64,000 bases of DNA, from NCBI RefSeq assembly GCF_008727735.1, contig NZ_CP044227.1, forward strand, positions 1,054,001 to 1,118,000. The letters are read 5' to 3'. The translations under genes were made by a program, and so were the position numbers. This DNA is from Flintibacter sp. KGMB00164. GTDB taxonomy: Bacteria > Bacillota > Clostridia > Oscillospirales > Oscillospiraceae. Position 1 is the stretch's first letter. The number at the start of each line of letters is the position of its first letter. This document shows, piece after piece, positions 7,651 through 15,400 of this stretch. The notes beneath the pieces are model-generated. The model was not told the DNA's origin. It did not search any database and was given only the letters and a program-made list of their open reading frames with translations.

Positions 7651-9287
7651 AGCGATCTGGAATTCAGGTAATGGCCAGCCTGGTTCGCCTGGTAAAACCT
7701 CTGACCGGATATATGAGTCTGGCTGTGCTTCTGGGACTTCTGGGCCATCTGTGTGCCACTGCCATCACTGTATTGGGTGGATTTGCGGTATTGCATACAC
7801 TGGGTATGGAGCAGCGTTTATCCCTTCTGGCACTGTTCCTCTTGATTGGTCTTTGTGCCCTGCTGCGGGGCATGCTGCGCTACGGCGAACAGACCTGTAA
7901 TCATTTTATCGCCTTCAAACTGCTGGCCTTACTGCGGGATCGTGTTTTTGCCGTCTTGCGCTGCCTGTGCCCGGCAAAGCTGGAAGGTAAGAATAAGGGA
8001 AACCTCATCAGTGTTATTACTTCGGACATCGAACTGTTGGAGGTATTCTACGCTCACACCATCTCACCCATTTGCATTGCAACGCTGTATACGGTGATAG
8101 CGGCTGCCTTTTTATCCCTCTATCATCCGATATTAGGCGGCATTACGCTCCTTGCGCATGGCACAGTAGGAATTGTGATTCCCTGGCTGACATCCCGCTG
8201 GAGCGGGGATGTGGGACAGCAGGTCCGCGACCAAAGCGGTCAGCTTTCCGGCTTTGTTCTGGACAGTCTGCGTGGACTGTCTGAAACGCTGCAGTACGGA
8301 CAAGGCCAAAAGCGCCAGCAGGAGCTGGAACGGAGGGGGGCGCAGCTGTCCCAGCAGGAGGAAAAGGCCAAGCGCATCTCTGGCTATAACAGTGCAATCA
8401 CCAACACCGTGATCCTGCTGTTTGATTTTGTCATGCTGTATGCAGCAGCTACACTCTGCGGATTTTCCGCTGCCCTCATTGCTACACTTACCTTGATGAG
8501 CTCCTTCGGGCCCAGCGTTGCACTGGCTGCACTGGGTGCCACCCTGCAGAACACCTTTGCCGCGGGCAATCGGGTACTGGATCTTCTGGAGGAGCAGCCC
8601 GTGGTGGAAGACGTCCACGGCTATGCGCCGGTTGCTTTTGACGGAGCCGCGGTAAAAGACCTCAGCTTTTCCTACGATGAGGAGGAGATACTCTCCCACA
8701 TGGATTTAGAAATTCCTAAAGGAAAAATTGTTGGAATTTTGGGCCGAAGCGGCAGCGGGAAATCCACCTTGCTCAAGCTGCTGATGCGGTTTTGGCAAAC
8801 GGAGCAAGGCGAGATCTGTATTTCAGACCGTCCCATCCAGAACATCAACACTGATAATCTGCGCAATATGGAGAGCTATGTTACCCAGGAAACTTATCTG
8901 TTTCACGACACCATCGCCAACAATCTAAGAATCGCCAAACTGGATGCTACCCAGGAAGAACTGGAGTCAGCTTGCCGCAAAGCATCTGTGCATGATTTTA
9001 TAGCCTCGCTTCCTCAGGGCTACGATACACCGGTAGCCGAACTGGGAGATTCCTTATCTGGGGGAGAACGTCAGAGATTGGGACTTGCCAGAGCATTTTT
9101 GCACCAGGCACCGCTGCTGCTGCTGGATGAGCCCACCAGCAACCTTGACAGTTTGAACGAAGCTGTCATTTTGCGGTCGCTCCAGCAGGTGAAGGGCGAA
9201 CAAACCATTGTACTGGTATCCCACCGGCAGTCTACGATGGGAATTGTGGAACAGCAGTATTGCGTGGAACAGGGCCGCATGAGCTAA
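7647..9287 (+). CDS. CydC-like ABC exporter subunit (permease-ATPase fusion)
   Basis: Second half of the exporter, co-translated with the first through an ATGA overlap at 7647. It has six membrane helices, then an ATPase with Walker A GRSGSGKST, signature LSGGERQRLGLARAFL and Walker B LLLLDEPTSNLD, and an intact H-loop (VSHRQ). The pattern of two adjacent, dissimilar fused subunits matches CydD/CydC. Neither cydA nor cydB is in the window, so a role in cytochrome bd assembly cannot be claimed. The longer frame from 7599 is rejected because it runs inside the upstream gene. A terminator hairpin overlaps the stop codon. Confidence 0.75.
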   Translation: MKRSGIQVMASLVRLVKPLTGYMSLAVLLGLLGHLCATAITVLGGFAVLHTLGMEQRLSLLALFLLIGLCALLRGMLRYGEQTCNHFIAFKLLALLRDRVFAVLRCLCPAKLEGKNKGNLISVITSDIELLEVFYAHTISPICIATLYTVIAAAFLSLYHPILGGITLLAHGTVGIVIPWLTSRWSGDVGQQVRDQSGQLSGFVLDSLRGLSETLQYGQGQKRQQELERRGAQLSQQEEKAKRISGYNSAITNTVILLFDFVMLYAAATLCGFSAALIATLTLMSSFGPSVALAALGATLQNTFAAGNRVLDLLEEQPVVEDVHGYAPVAFDGAAVKDLSFSYDEEEILSHMDLEIPKGKIVGILGRSGSGKSTLLKLLMRFWQTEQGEICISDRPIQNINTDNLRNMESYVTQETYLFHDTIANNLRIAKLDATQEELESACRKASVHDFIASLPQGYDTPVAELGDSLSGGERQRLGLARAFLHQAPLLLLDEPTSNLDSLNEAVILRSLQQVKGEQTIVLVSHRQSTMGIVEQQYCVEQGRMS

Positions 9288-9322
9288 ACAAATTGCCCTT
9301 TTTATAAGGGCAATTTGTTTTT
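9286..9322 (+). terminator. intrinsic terminator after the ABC exporter pair
   Basis: A perfect 15-bp stem (9286-9300 with 9306-9320, loop TTTAT) begins within the stop codon of the preceding gene and ends in a short T-run. It separates the exporter pair from the next unit, which has its own operator. Confidence 0.75.
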
Positions 9323-9351
9323 GATAGCTGTTAGCGTAAACTAACTATAAG
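9321..9351 (+). promoter_or_regulatory. promoter with embedded DtxR-like operator
   Basis: TTGATA (9321-9326) and TATAAG (9346-9351) are separated by 19 bases, most of which are the operator GTTAGCGTAAACTAAC (9330-9345). The operator has the same GTTAG-N6-CTAAC layout as the two sites at 5838 and 5886. It ties the following three genes to the same regulator as the ABC exporter. Confidence 0.55.
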
Positions 9352-9376
9352 AGGGGATATAGGGAGGATACCTACC

Positions 9377-9706
9377 ATGAAATCCACGGATTATAAACGG
9401 GAGCAGGAAAAACGGGTCGTTGCACAGATGATCCGGATCTTTTGCAAAAAGAAGCATCATCAGGCTGATTTATGTCCGGACTGCCAGGAAGTTTTATCCT
9501 ATGCCATGGACCGCTCTGAACACTGCCCGTTTATGGAGAGCAAAGCCTTCTGCTCGAACTGCAAAGTACACTGCTATCGGCCGGAGATGAGAGAAAAAAT
9601 CCGGGATGTTATGCGCTTTTCCGGGCCCAGGATGCTTTTTTATCATCCTGTTCTGGCGGTGTCCCATATGCTCTCAACGTTAAAGGAAAGGATGAAGAAG
9701 ACATGA
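9377..9706 (+). CDS. YgbA-like small cysteine-rich protein (nitrous oxide-stimulated promoter family)
   Basis: Soluble 109-residue protein with a cysteine-rich core, CPDCQEVLSYAMDRSEHCPF, and then FCSNCKVHCYRPEMREKI. It ends with FSGPRMLFYHPVLAVSH. This matches the family named after the E. coli NO-induced gene ygbA, as I remember it. The biochemical role of the family is unknown; four to six cysteines suggest metal or Fe-S binding. AGGGAGG precedes the ATG, and the stop overlaps the next start (ATGA). Neighbouring DUF454 and histidine-rich membrane proteins, and the DtxR-like operator, favour an iron, heme or NO role. Confidence 0.7.
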   Translation: MKSTDYKREQEKRVVAQMIRIFCKKKHHQADLCPDCQEVLSYAMDRSEHCPFMESKAFCSNCKVHCYRPEMREKIRDVMRFSGPRMLFYHPVLAVSHMLSTLKERMKKT

Positions 9707-10101
9707 GCGGCAAAAAGATTTTATATATCTCTTTGGGTGTTTTAGGCCTGGGATTGGGAGCTTTGGGAGTGGTACTGCCCTTGCTGCCGGCATTTCCGTT
9801 TTTAATGCTGGCTGCCTTTTGCTTTGGAAGAAGCTCTGAAAAGCTGGATCGCTGGTTCAAAAGTACAAAATTATATCAAAACAATCTGGAAACCTATGTC
9901 AAGGGGCAGGGTATGACCCGGAAAACAAAAATCCGCGTGATGGTCACCGTTACCCTCCTGATGTTGTTCGGTTTCCTGATGATGGTTCAAAAAGCACTGT
10001 ACATCCCGTGTGGAATCCTTGGTGCAGTATGGCTGTTCCATATTTTGTACTTCTGTTTTGGGGTAAAAAACTATGCAATCAAGGAGGAACTTGTAAAATG
10101 A
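9703..10101 (+). CDS. DUF454 (YbaN-type) inner-membrane protein
   Basis: A 132-residue protein with three or four predicted membrane helices. The opening LYISLGVLGLGLGALGVVLPLLPAFPFLMLAAFCF and the SSEKLDRWF segment are the DUF454/YbaN signature, where a proline-rich turn follows a glycine-rich helix. The family is often found beside heme or iron uptake genes (remembered association), but its action is not known. It overlaps both neighbours by ATGA, so the three genes form one translational unit. Confidence 0.75.
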   Translation: MSGKKILYISLGVLGLGLGALGVVLPLLPAFPFLMLAAFCFGRSSEKLDRWFKSTKLYQNNLETYVKGQGMTRKTKIRVMVTVTLLMLFGFLMMVQKALYIPCGILGAVWLFHILYFCFGVKNYAIKEELVK

Positions 10102-10472
10102 AAAGATCCTTGAATATCCTGTTGATGGTCACTTTTGTTTTAACGCTTTTCGTGCCCTTAACCGGTGTTCACATTCACAAATTAGCATCGGTGCTGTTTC
10201 TTTTACTCTGTCTGGTACATACCGGTTTATACTGGAGAAAGATGGATGCACGAAGGGGCGTTGTCCTTGCATTGATTTTTGTATCGTTTCTGACGGGGGC
10301 GTTTGGGCTGATTTTTGACAAAACTCCAATGATTCTTGCTATGCATAAAGTCATTTCTATTGCGGTAGTTTTCTTCCTGGCCATTCATATTTTTGTGTTT
10401 ACCAGTAAGATTTGCCCAAGAAGCAGGAAAAAGATAAATAGCCAGAGAGATATGTGGATTTTTGTACGCTAA
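10098..10472 (+). CDS. small four-helix membrane protein with paired histidines (DUF4405-like)
   Basis: A 124-residue protein with about four transmembrane helices. Histidines sit at helix positions in GVHIHKLAS, CLVHTGLYW, AMHKVISIA and LAIHIFVF, the spacing expected of a b-type cytochrome that ligates heme between helices; DUF4405 proteins look like this. ATG 10098 follows AAGGAGG and overlaps the DUF454 stop; the longer frame from 10008 lies inside DUF454. The stop (10470-10472) touches the second tRNA-Leu remnant, and the last residues (RDMWIFVR) may have been altered at that junction. Heme binding is inferred. Confidence 0.6.
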   Translation: MKRSLNILLMVTFVLTLFVPLTGVHIHKLASVLFLLLCLVHTGLYWRKMDARRGVVLALIFVSFLTGAFGLIFDKTPMILAMHKVISIAVVFFLAIHIFVFTSKICPRSRKKINSQRDMWIFVR

Positions 10473-10474
10473 CG

Positions 10475-10521
10475 GGTTTCCTATGAAGCGATTCGCGTGT
10501 TTTTCCCCACGATCCGTACCA
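10475..10521 (+). pseudogene. second, degenerate tRNA-Leu 3' half
   Basis: The core CCTATGAAGCGATTCGCGTG (10480-10499) matches 18 of 20 bases of 5457-5476 in the first remnant. It is followed by a damaged T-arm (GTG...CAC with bases missing), a GATCCGT acceptor strand, A and CCA (10519-10521). Together with 5449-5501 it brackets the 5-kb cassette as a direct repeat. Confidence 0.55.
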
Positions 10522-10559
10522 AGCCGAAGCAAGTGATTTTTCACTTGCTTCGGCTTTTT
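10521..10559 (+). terminator. intrinsic terminator after the second tRNA remnant
   Basis: A perfect 16-bp stem (10521-10536 with 10541-10556, loop TTTT) is followed by TTT. Its outer sequence GCCGAAGCAAG resembles the GTCGGAGCAAG stem at 5503, which supports duplication of the tRNA end with its terminator. Confidence 0.8.
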
Positions 10560-10867
10560 GTAGAAGAGGAAACGATTTATCATAAGGCAACCCCTGACTT
10601 GCCGTTCTTACATACTATTTACGAAATGCTGCTATGGGATTTTACAGTCCTTTGATAAACTTATAGATTACATGATCATTTCCAATAGTCAGACGGCCGC
10701 TCTCATGAGCGGAAGCACGAATCTGGGTTTGACAGCAAAGCGGAAAGCAGAAGAAAAGCGGAAAAATTGCTGTCGTTCTTACAGAATGCAGGAACGCATT
10801 TTGTAAGGCTCAAAGGCCAGATGCACAGCGGCCGTGTAAGTTTATTACATGGAGAGGAGATATTCCT
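10560..10867 (+). other. intergenic region before rpiR with TGTAA-type inverted repeats
   Basis: No coding frame is convincing here. Two regulatory-looking elements are present: an inverted repeat CTTACAGAATGC / GCATTTTGTAAG (10778-10789 and 10796-10807, 11 of 12 pairs) and a 15-bp palindrome TGTAAGTTTATTACA (10835-10849) directly before the GGAGAGGAG ribosome site of rpiR. The palindrome is in position for autoregulation. Confidence 0.5.
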
Positions 10868-11749
10868 ATGCGGCATGACATACAGGTTTTAGACCGGGTA
10901 AAGAGCGCGTATGCCTCTCTGCGCCCTTCAGAGCAGCGGGTGGCGGACTGCATTTTAAACGATCCGGAGGGATGCACTAAGTGCACGATCTCAGAACTGG
11001 CAGACCGGGTGCAGGTCAGCCAGCCCACCGTGGTTCGGTTTGTGCAGGCGCTGGGTTTTGATGGGTACCGCAGCTTTAAATATTGCCTTTTGAGAGATCG
11101 CAGCGGCAGATCTCCCCAATCTCCTTACTTTGATCATCTGGGCGACTTCGATCTCAAGCCTTGGGACCGTCTGGAGGACCTGCCTCTCAAAGAGACACGC
11201 ATCGCCGGAGGCCTCTTGGAAGATGCGCTGAAGTCCCTGTCCACGGATGCACTGAGCCGTGCGGTGCGCATGCTGGCCACGGCGCGAACTATTGATATCT
11301 ATGGAGTGGAGAATTCCATGACGCCTGCCGGTGATTTGCTTACAAAACTGACCTACCTGGGGCTCAACTGCCGGATGCACACAGACGCATATCTGCAGCA
11401 AATCTCAGCAGCCCACTTGGGAGTAGCCGATGTGGCGGTGGCGGTATCCCACTCGGGGTGTTCCATCGATACGGTAAAGGCCCTCAAGCAGGCACGAAAG
11501 GCGGGGGCAGGGACCATTGCCATTACCAGCCCAAAGGAGCCATTGCTGGCCAAGTACGCCGACGTATGCCTCAGCACCGGAGGCCAAGCCCTGTCCATCT
11601 ACGGCAGCGCCATCTTTTCCCGCATCCCAGACTTGGCTGTGATAGACCTGCTGTACATGGGGATCATCCAAAGCGACTATGAACGGTTTTCCCGCAACCT
11701 TGACAAAAGCGGAGCGGTCATCGCTGACCGGGGATACCAGCAGCCATAG
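10868..11749 (+). CDS. RpiR/MurR-family transcriptional regulator
   Basis: DNA-binding regulator of 293 residues. The N-terminal HTH (about 1-80) shows SEQRVADCILNDPEGCTKCTISELADRVQVSQPTVVRFVQALGF, split here by its family hallmarks TISELA and SQPTVVRF. The C-terminal SIS domain (about 130-270) contains AVSHSGCSIDTVKALKQARKAGAGTIAIT and should bind a phosphorylated ligand. It precedes the AEP phosphonate operon on the same strand and is probably its regulator, which is unusual because AEP operons elsewhere often use GntR- or LysR-type proteins. TGTAA palindromes before this gene and in the terminator after it are candidate binding sites. Confidence 0.85.
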   Translation: MRHDIQVLDRVKSAYASLRPSEQRVADCILNDPEGCTKCTISELADRVQVSQPTVVRFVQALGFDGYRSFKYCLLRDRSGRSPQSPYFDHLGDFDLKPWDRLEDLPLKETRIAGGLLEDALKSLSTDALSRAVRMLATARTIDIYGVENSMTPAGDLLTKLTYLGLNCRMHTDAYLQQISAAHLGVADVAVAVSHSGCSIDTVKALKQARKAGAGTIAITSPKEPLLAKYADVCLSTGGQALSIYGSAIFSRIPDLAVIDLLYMGIIQSDYERFSRNLDKSGAVIADRGYQQP

Positions 11750-11755
11750 CGGCCC

Positions 11756-11801
11756 AGCCGCCGGACCTTGTAAGAAACTTACAAGGTCCGGCGGCTTTTT
11801 T
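11756..11801 (+). terminator. terminator after rpiR containing a TGTAAG palindrome
   Basis: A perfect 19-bp stem (11756-11774 with 11778-11796, loop AAA) runs into a T-tract. The tip reads TTGTAAGAAACTTACAA, which is almost the same 15-bp palindrome seen before rpiR at 10835-10849. The element may therefore serve both as terminator and as an operator for the phosphonate genes. Confidence 0.8.
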
Positions 11802-11946
11802 GAGGCTTTTTTACGTTTGCCTTACGGAAACTTAAACATTCTGCGCTTGTTTTTCAGAAGAAAAATTTGATAGCATAACGCCGTCGCCGGGAAAACGCGG
11901 CGGCTTATGAAACAGAACACTTGATCCCGAGAGAGGAGCGTTTTTT

Positions 11947-12717
11947 ATGCTGGAACTGGAACATATCCAGAAATCCTTTGATGGTGTGCCGGTGCTGAAG
12001 GATATCTCCCTTCAAGTGGCCGATGGAGAGATCGTCTCCATTCTGGGTCCCTCTGGCTGCGGAAAGACCACGCTGCTGAATCTGATCCTGGGCATTGTGG
12101 ATGCTGACGGCGGTCAGATTCGTTATGACGGCCAGGACCTGACCCGTACCCCCATGGAGAAGCGGGGTTTCAACATTGTCTTTCAGGACTATGCCCTGTT
12201 CCCCAATCTGAACGTCTACAAAAATATTACCTACGGCCTGCGCAACAAGCCGGATGTCTCCACAAAGGAGGAGGTAGAAGAACTCATCGACCTGCTGGGC
12301 CTGCGGGACCATCTGACCAAACGCATCGACCAGCTCTCCGGCGGCCAGAAGCAGCGGGTTGCTCTGGCACGCACCATGGTGATGAAGCCTCGAATCCTGC
12401 TGCTGGATGAGCCTCTGTCCGCCCTGGACGGCGTGATCAAGGAGTCCATCAAGGACCGGATCAAGACCATTGCCCGGGAGTACCGCCTGACTACCATTAT
12501 CGTCACCCACGATCCGGAGGAGGCTCTGACTTTGTCCGATCGGGTACTCATCATCGAGGGCGGTTCTATTTCTCAGTATGCCAAGCCGGAGGAAATTGTT
12601 CATCAGCCCAAGAATGACTTCGTGCGCAAGTTTATTCTTAACCAGCTGGAGATCAAGCGCAACAACATCTACGCCCTGTTCGGCGAGCGCCCTACCCTGG
12701 CGGTTCAGGCGGGATAA
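11947..12717 (+). CDS. 2-aminoethylphosphonate ABC importer, ATPase (PhnT-like)
   Basis: Cytoplasmic ATPase of 256 residues that powers the permease encoded next. Walker A is GPSGCGKTT (about 36-44), the Q-loop lies in VFQDYALFPNLNVY, the signature is LSGGQKQRVALARTMV, Walker B is RILLLDEPLSALD and the switch histidine is in IVTHDPEEAL. It belongs to the PotA/FbpC/PhnT set. The AEP assignment comes from context, because a binding protein, PhnW and PhnX follow in the same direction. A leader of about 145 bases separates it from the rpiR terminator and contains a GC-rich inverted repeat near 11881-11903. Confidence 0.8.
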   Translation: MLELEHIQKSFDGVPVLKDISLQVADGEIVSILGPSGCGKTTLLNLILGIVDADGGQIRYDGQDLTRTPMEKRGFNIVFQDYALFPNLNVYKNITYGLRNKPDVSTKEEVEELIDLLGLRDHLTKRIDQLSGGQKQRVALARTMVMKPRILLLDEPLSALDGVIKESIKDRIKTIAREYRLTTIIVTHDPEEALTLSDRVLIIEGGSISQYAKPEEIVHQPKNDFVRKFILNQLEIKRNNIYALFGERPTLAVQAG

Positions 12718-12726
12718 GAGGAAGCT

Positions 12727-14379
12727 ATGACACGGACAAATCGTGAGCTGAAGCTGATCTTTGTGCTGATCGTGGCTCTCTTTGCTGCCTTCCTGGCCGG
12801 GCCTATCCTGGTGCTGCTGGGTAAATCTCTGTGGGACGGGGGACTGACGGGGGAGTTTTATGTCTCGGTTCTCTCCCAGAATGGGTTTCTCCCGGCCCTG
12901 CGCAACAGCTTTGCTGTGGCGGCAGCCTCGGCAGCGGCAGCTGCACTGTTGGCCTTCCTGATGGCCTATGCGGTGCACTACACCCGTCTGCCTCAGTGGG
13001 CCAAGGGGATGATTCGGGCAGTAGCGACCCTGCCCATGTTCCTGCCCACGATCACCTATGGATTTGCCATTATCTATTCTTTTGGTAAGCAGGGACTGAT
13101 TACCCGCCTTTTAGGGCGGCAGCTGTTTGACATCTACGGCTTCGGAGGCCTGATGGTGGGCTATGTGATCTATACCATCCCGGTGGCCTTCCTGCTTATC
13201 CACAATACCATGGGTTTTGTAGACAAGAAAACGCTCACCGTTTCCAAGGTGATGGGGGACAAGACCCTGGCTACGTTCTGGATCGCGGTGCTGCGTCCAC
13301 TGCTTGGCACTCTGGCCGGAGCTTTTATCCAGGCCTTTTTCCTGTGCTTTACCGACTTTGGTATCCCTGCCTCGGTGGGAGGAGGGTATGAGGTTATTGC
13401 TACCCTGCTCTATAACCAGATGCTGGGAGGTATTCCGGATTTCAACCGGGGAGCAGTGATCGCCATGATCATGCTCATCCCCTCCATCGGCAGCATTTGT
13501 ATCCTCCAGCTTCTGGAACGGTTCAACATCCGCTATAACCGCATCTCCGATGCAGATCTGCGGAAGAACACCCTGCGGGATGTTGGCTGGGGGCTGTCCG
13601 GTACCGCTATCTCGGTGGCAATCCTGTCCATCTTCGCGGTCATCTTTGTGGTACCCCTGGTAGAGGAGTGGCCCTATCAGACCGGGTTCTCCCTGGAGCA
13701 CTTCCAGACGGTCTTTTCAGACAGCAGTCTGCTGGCGGCCTATGGACACTCTTTGCTTATGGCTCTGCTTACCGCGGCCCTGGGTACGCTGGTGGCCTAC
13801 GGTGCGGCCCTTATCACAGCCCGCAGTACCCTGGGACGGGGGTATAAGCGCACCATCGAAAGCATTGCCCTGGTGACCAATGCCATACCTGGCATGGTGC
13901 TGGGCGTGGCCTATCTGTTCCTGTTCTCCGGAACCAGTTTGCAGAACACCCTGCTGCTGATGGTGCTGTGCAACATCGTACACTACTTCTCCACCCCTTA
14001 CCTGATGATGAAGAATGCCCTGTCCAAAATGAACGCCGGGTGGGAGACCACCGCCATGCTTATGGGGGACAGCTGGCTTAAGACCATCCTGCGGGTGGTT
14101 ACTCCCAACGCCTTGTCCAGCCTCATCGAGGTGTTCAGCTACTACTTTATCAACTCCATGGTCACCATCAGCGCCCTCATCTTCATTGCCGGCGCCCGTA
14201 CCATGGTGCTGACCACTATGATCAAGCAGCTGCAGTACGTCAACCGCTTCAACGAAGTGTTTGTACTCTCCCTGCTGATTCTGGCAACCAACCTGGCCGC
14301 CAAGGCTCTGTTCTCCCGACTGGCTGGGTACCGATCCAAACATAGTACGAAAAACGTAAAAAAGGAAGGAATTAAGTGA
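12727..14379 (+). CDS. 2-aminoethylphosphonate ABC importer, fused double permease
   Basis: Membrane protein of 550 residues with two tandem MetI-type permease halves (about 1-270 and 290-540), a fusion equivalent to PhnU plus PhnV. EAA-loop-like segments occur in each half (KVMGDKTLATFWIAVLRPLLG, split, in the first; AMLMGDSWLKTILRVVTPN in the second), where the ATPase would dock. It begins 9 bases after the ATPase stop, and its TGA shares one base with the next ATG. The substrate is inferred from the operon. Confidence 0.8.
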   Translation: MTRTNRELKLIFVLIVALFAAFLAGPILVLLGKSLWDGGLTGEFYVSVLSQNGFLPALRNSFAVAAASAAAAALLAFLMAYAVHYTRLPQWAKGMIRAVATLPMFLPTITYGFAIIYSFGKQGLITRLLGRQLFDIYGFGGLMVGYVIYTIPVAFLLIHNTMGFVDKKTLTVSKVMGDKTLATFWIAVLRPLLGTLAGAFIQAFFLCFTDFGIPASVGGGYEVIATLLYNQMLGGIPDFNRGAVIAMIMLIPSIGSICILQLLERFNIRYNRISDADLRKNTLRDVGWGLSGTAISVAILSIFAVIFVVPLVEEWPYQTGFSLEHFQTVFSDSSLLAAYGHSLLMALLTAALGTLVAYGAALITARSTLGRGYKRTIESIALVTNAIPGMVLGVAYLFLFSGTSLQNTLLLMVLCNIVHYFSTPYLMMKNALSKMNAGWETTAMLMGDSWLKTILRVVTPNALSSLIEVFSYYFINSMVTISALIFIAGARTMVLTTMIKQLQYVNRFNEVFVLSLLILATNLAAKALFSRLAGYRSKHSTKNVKKEGIK

Positions 14380-15380
14380 TGAATTACAAGAAAATGATGG
14401 CTCTGGGCCTGTCTGCCGCTCTTTGTATGTCCATGCTGGCCGCCTGCGGCGGAAACGGAGGTTCCTCCAACGGCGGAGAAGAGCAGGTGGTTATTTACTC
14501 CAATGCTGACGAAGAGGCGGTCACCGCCATGCAGAACGCTCTGGACAACAACGGCTACAAAGGAAAATACATCTTCCAGACCTACGGCACCTCCGAGCTG
14601 GGCGGCAAGCTGCTGGCTGAGGGTACCAATCTGGAAGCGGACCTGGTGACCATGAGCACCTTCTATCTCCAGAGTGCCCAGGAGCAGAACAATATGTTCC
14701 TGCCTCTGACCTTTGAGGTCAACACCCTTACCGAGGTTCCCGACTACACTGCCCCCATCACCTCTCAGGAGGGAGCCATCATCCTCAACACCGAGCTGAT
14801 GGCATCCGAAGGACTGCCCACCCCCACCAGCCTGAAGGATCTGGCCGACCCGGTCTACGCCGGACAGGTGGCGGTCACGGATATTCAATCCTCCTCCACT
14901 GCCTGGCTGCTCATTCAGGCTCTGGTAGATGCCTATGGAGATGACGGTGCCCAGGAAGTGCTCTCCGGCATCTATGACAACTGCGGCGCTCACATTGAGA
15001 CCTCCGGTTCCGGTCCTCTGAAGCTGTGCCGCGCCGGTGAGGTGGCCATTGGCTTCGGCCTGCGCCACCAGGCAGTGGCCGACAAGGCCGATGGTATGCC
15101 CATCGATTATGTGGATCCCGCCGAGGGCAACTTCTCCCTCACCGAGTCCGTGGCCGTGCTGGATAAGGGAGAGGACACCAATCCTCTGGCTATGGAGATG
15201 GCCCAGTGCATCATCGAGAATGGCCGGGAGGAGTTGCTCCAGACCTATCCCAATCCTCTCTATGAGGGCGAGACCGCCGATCCCGCTAACCAGTCTGCCA
15301 ATCCCTCTGTCTTTGACGAGCCTCTGACCTTTGAACTGTTCCAGGCCCACCAGCAGCTGTCCGAGGCTGCCAAGGGCTGA
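14379..15380 (+). CDS. 2-aminoethylphosphonate-binding lipoprotein (PhnS-like)
   Basis: Extracellular solute-binding protein of 333 residues. A lipoprotein signal ends in SMLAACGGNGG, so the cysteine would be lipidated, followed by a low-complexity GGSSNGGEE linker. The mature part begins VVIYSNADEEAVTAM like FbpA/PhnS-type class II binding proteins. ATG 14379 is chosen over the GTG three bases earlier because AAGGAAGGA lies at good distance. It is the third gene of the importer and comes directly before phnW. Confidence 0.8.
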   Translation: MNYKKMMALGLSAALCMSMLAACGGNGGSSNGGEEQVVIYSNADEEAVTAMQNALDNNGYKGKYIFQTYGTSELGGKLLAEGTNLEADLVTMSTFYLQSAQEQNNMFLPLTFEVNTLTEVPDYTAPITSQEGAIILNTELMASEGLPTPTSLKDLADPVYAGQVAVTDIQSSSTAWLLIQALVDAYGDDGAQEVLSGIYDNCGAHIETSGSGPLKLCRAGEVAIGFGLRHQAVADKADGMPIDYVDPAEGNFSLTESVAVLDKGEDTNPLAMEMAQCIIENGREELLQTYPNPLYEGETADPANQSANPSVFDEPLTFELFQAHQQLSEAAKG

Positions 15381-15400
15381 TTGAAAGGAGTTTTCATACC

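Noticed and set aside
11905-12978. A 357-residue open frame on the - strand
   Set aside because: Antisense to the AEP importer ATPase and the start of the permease; no motif.
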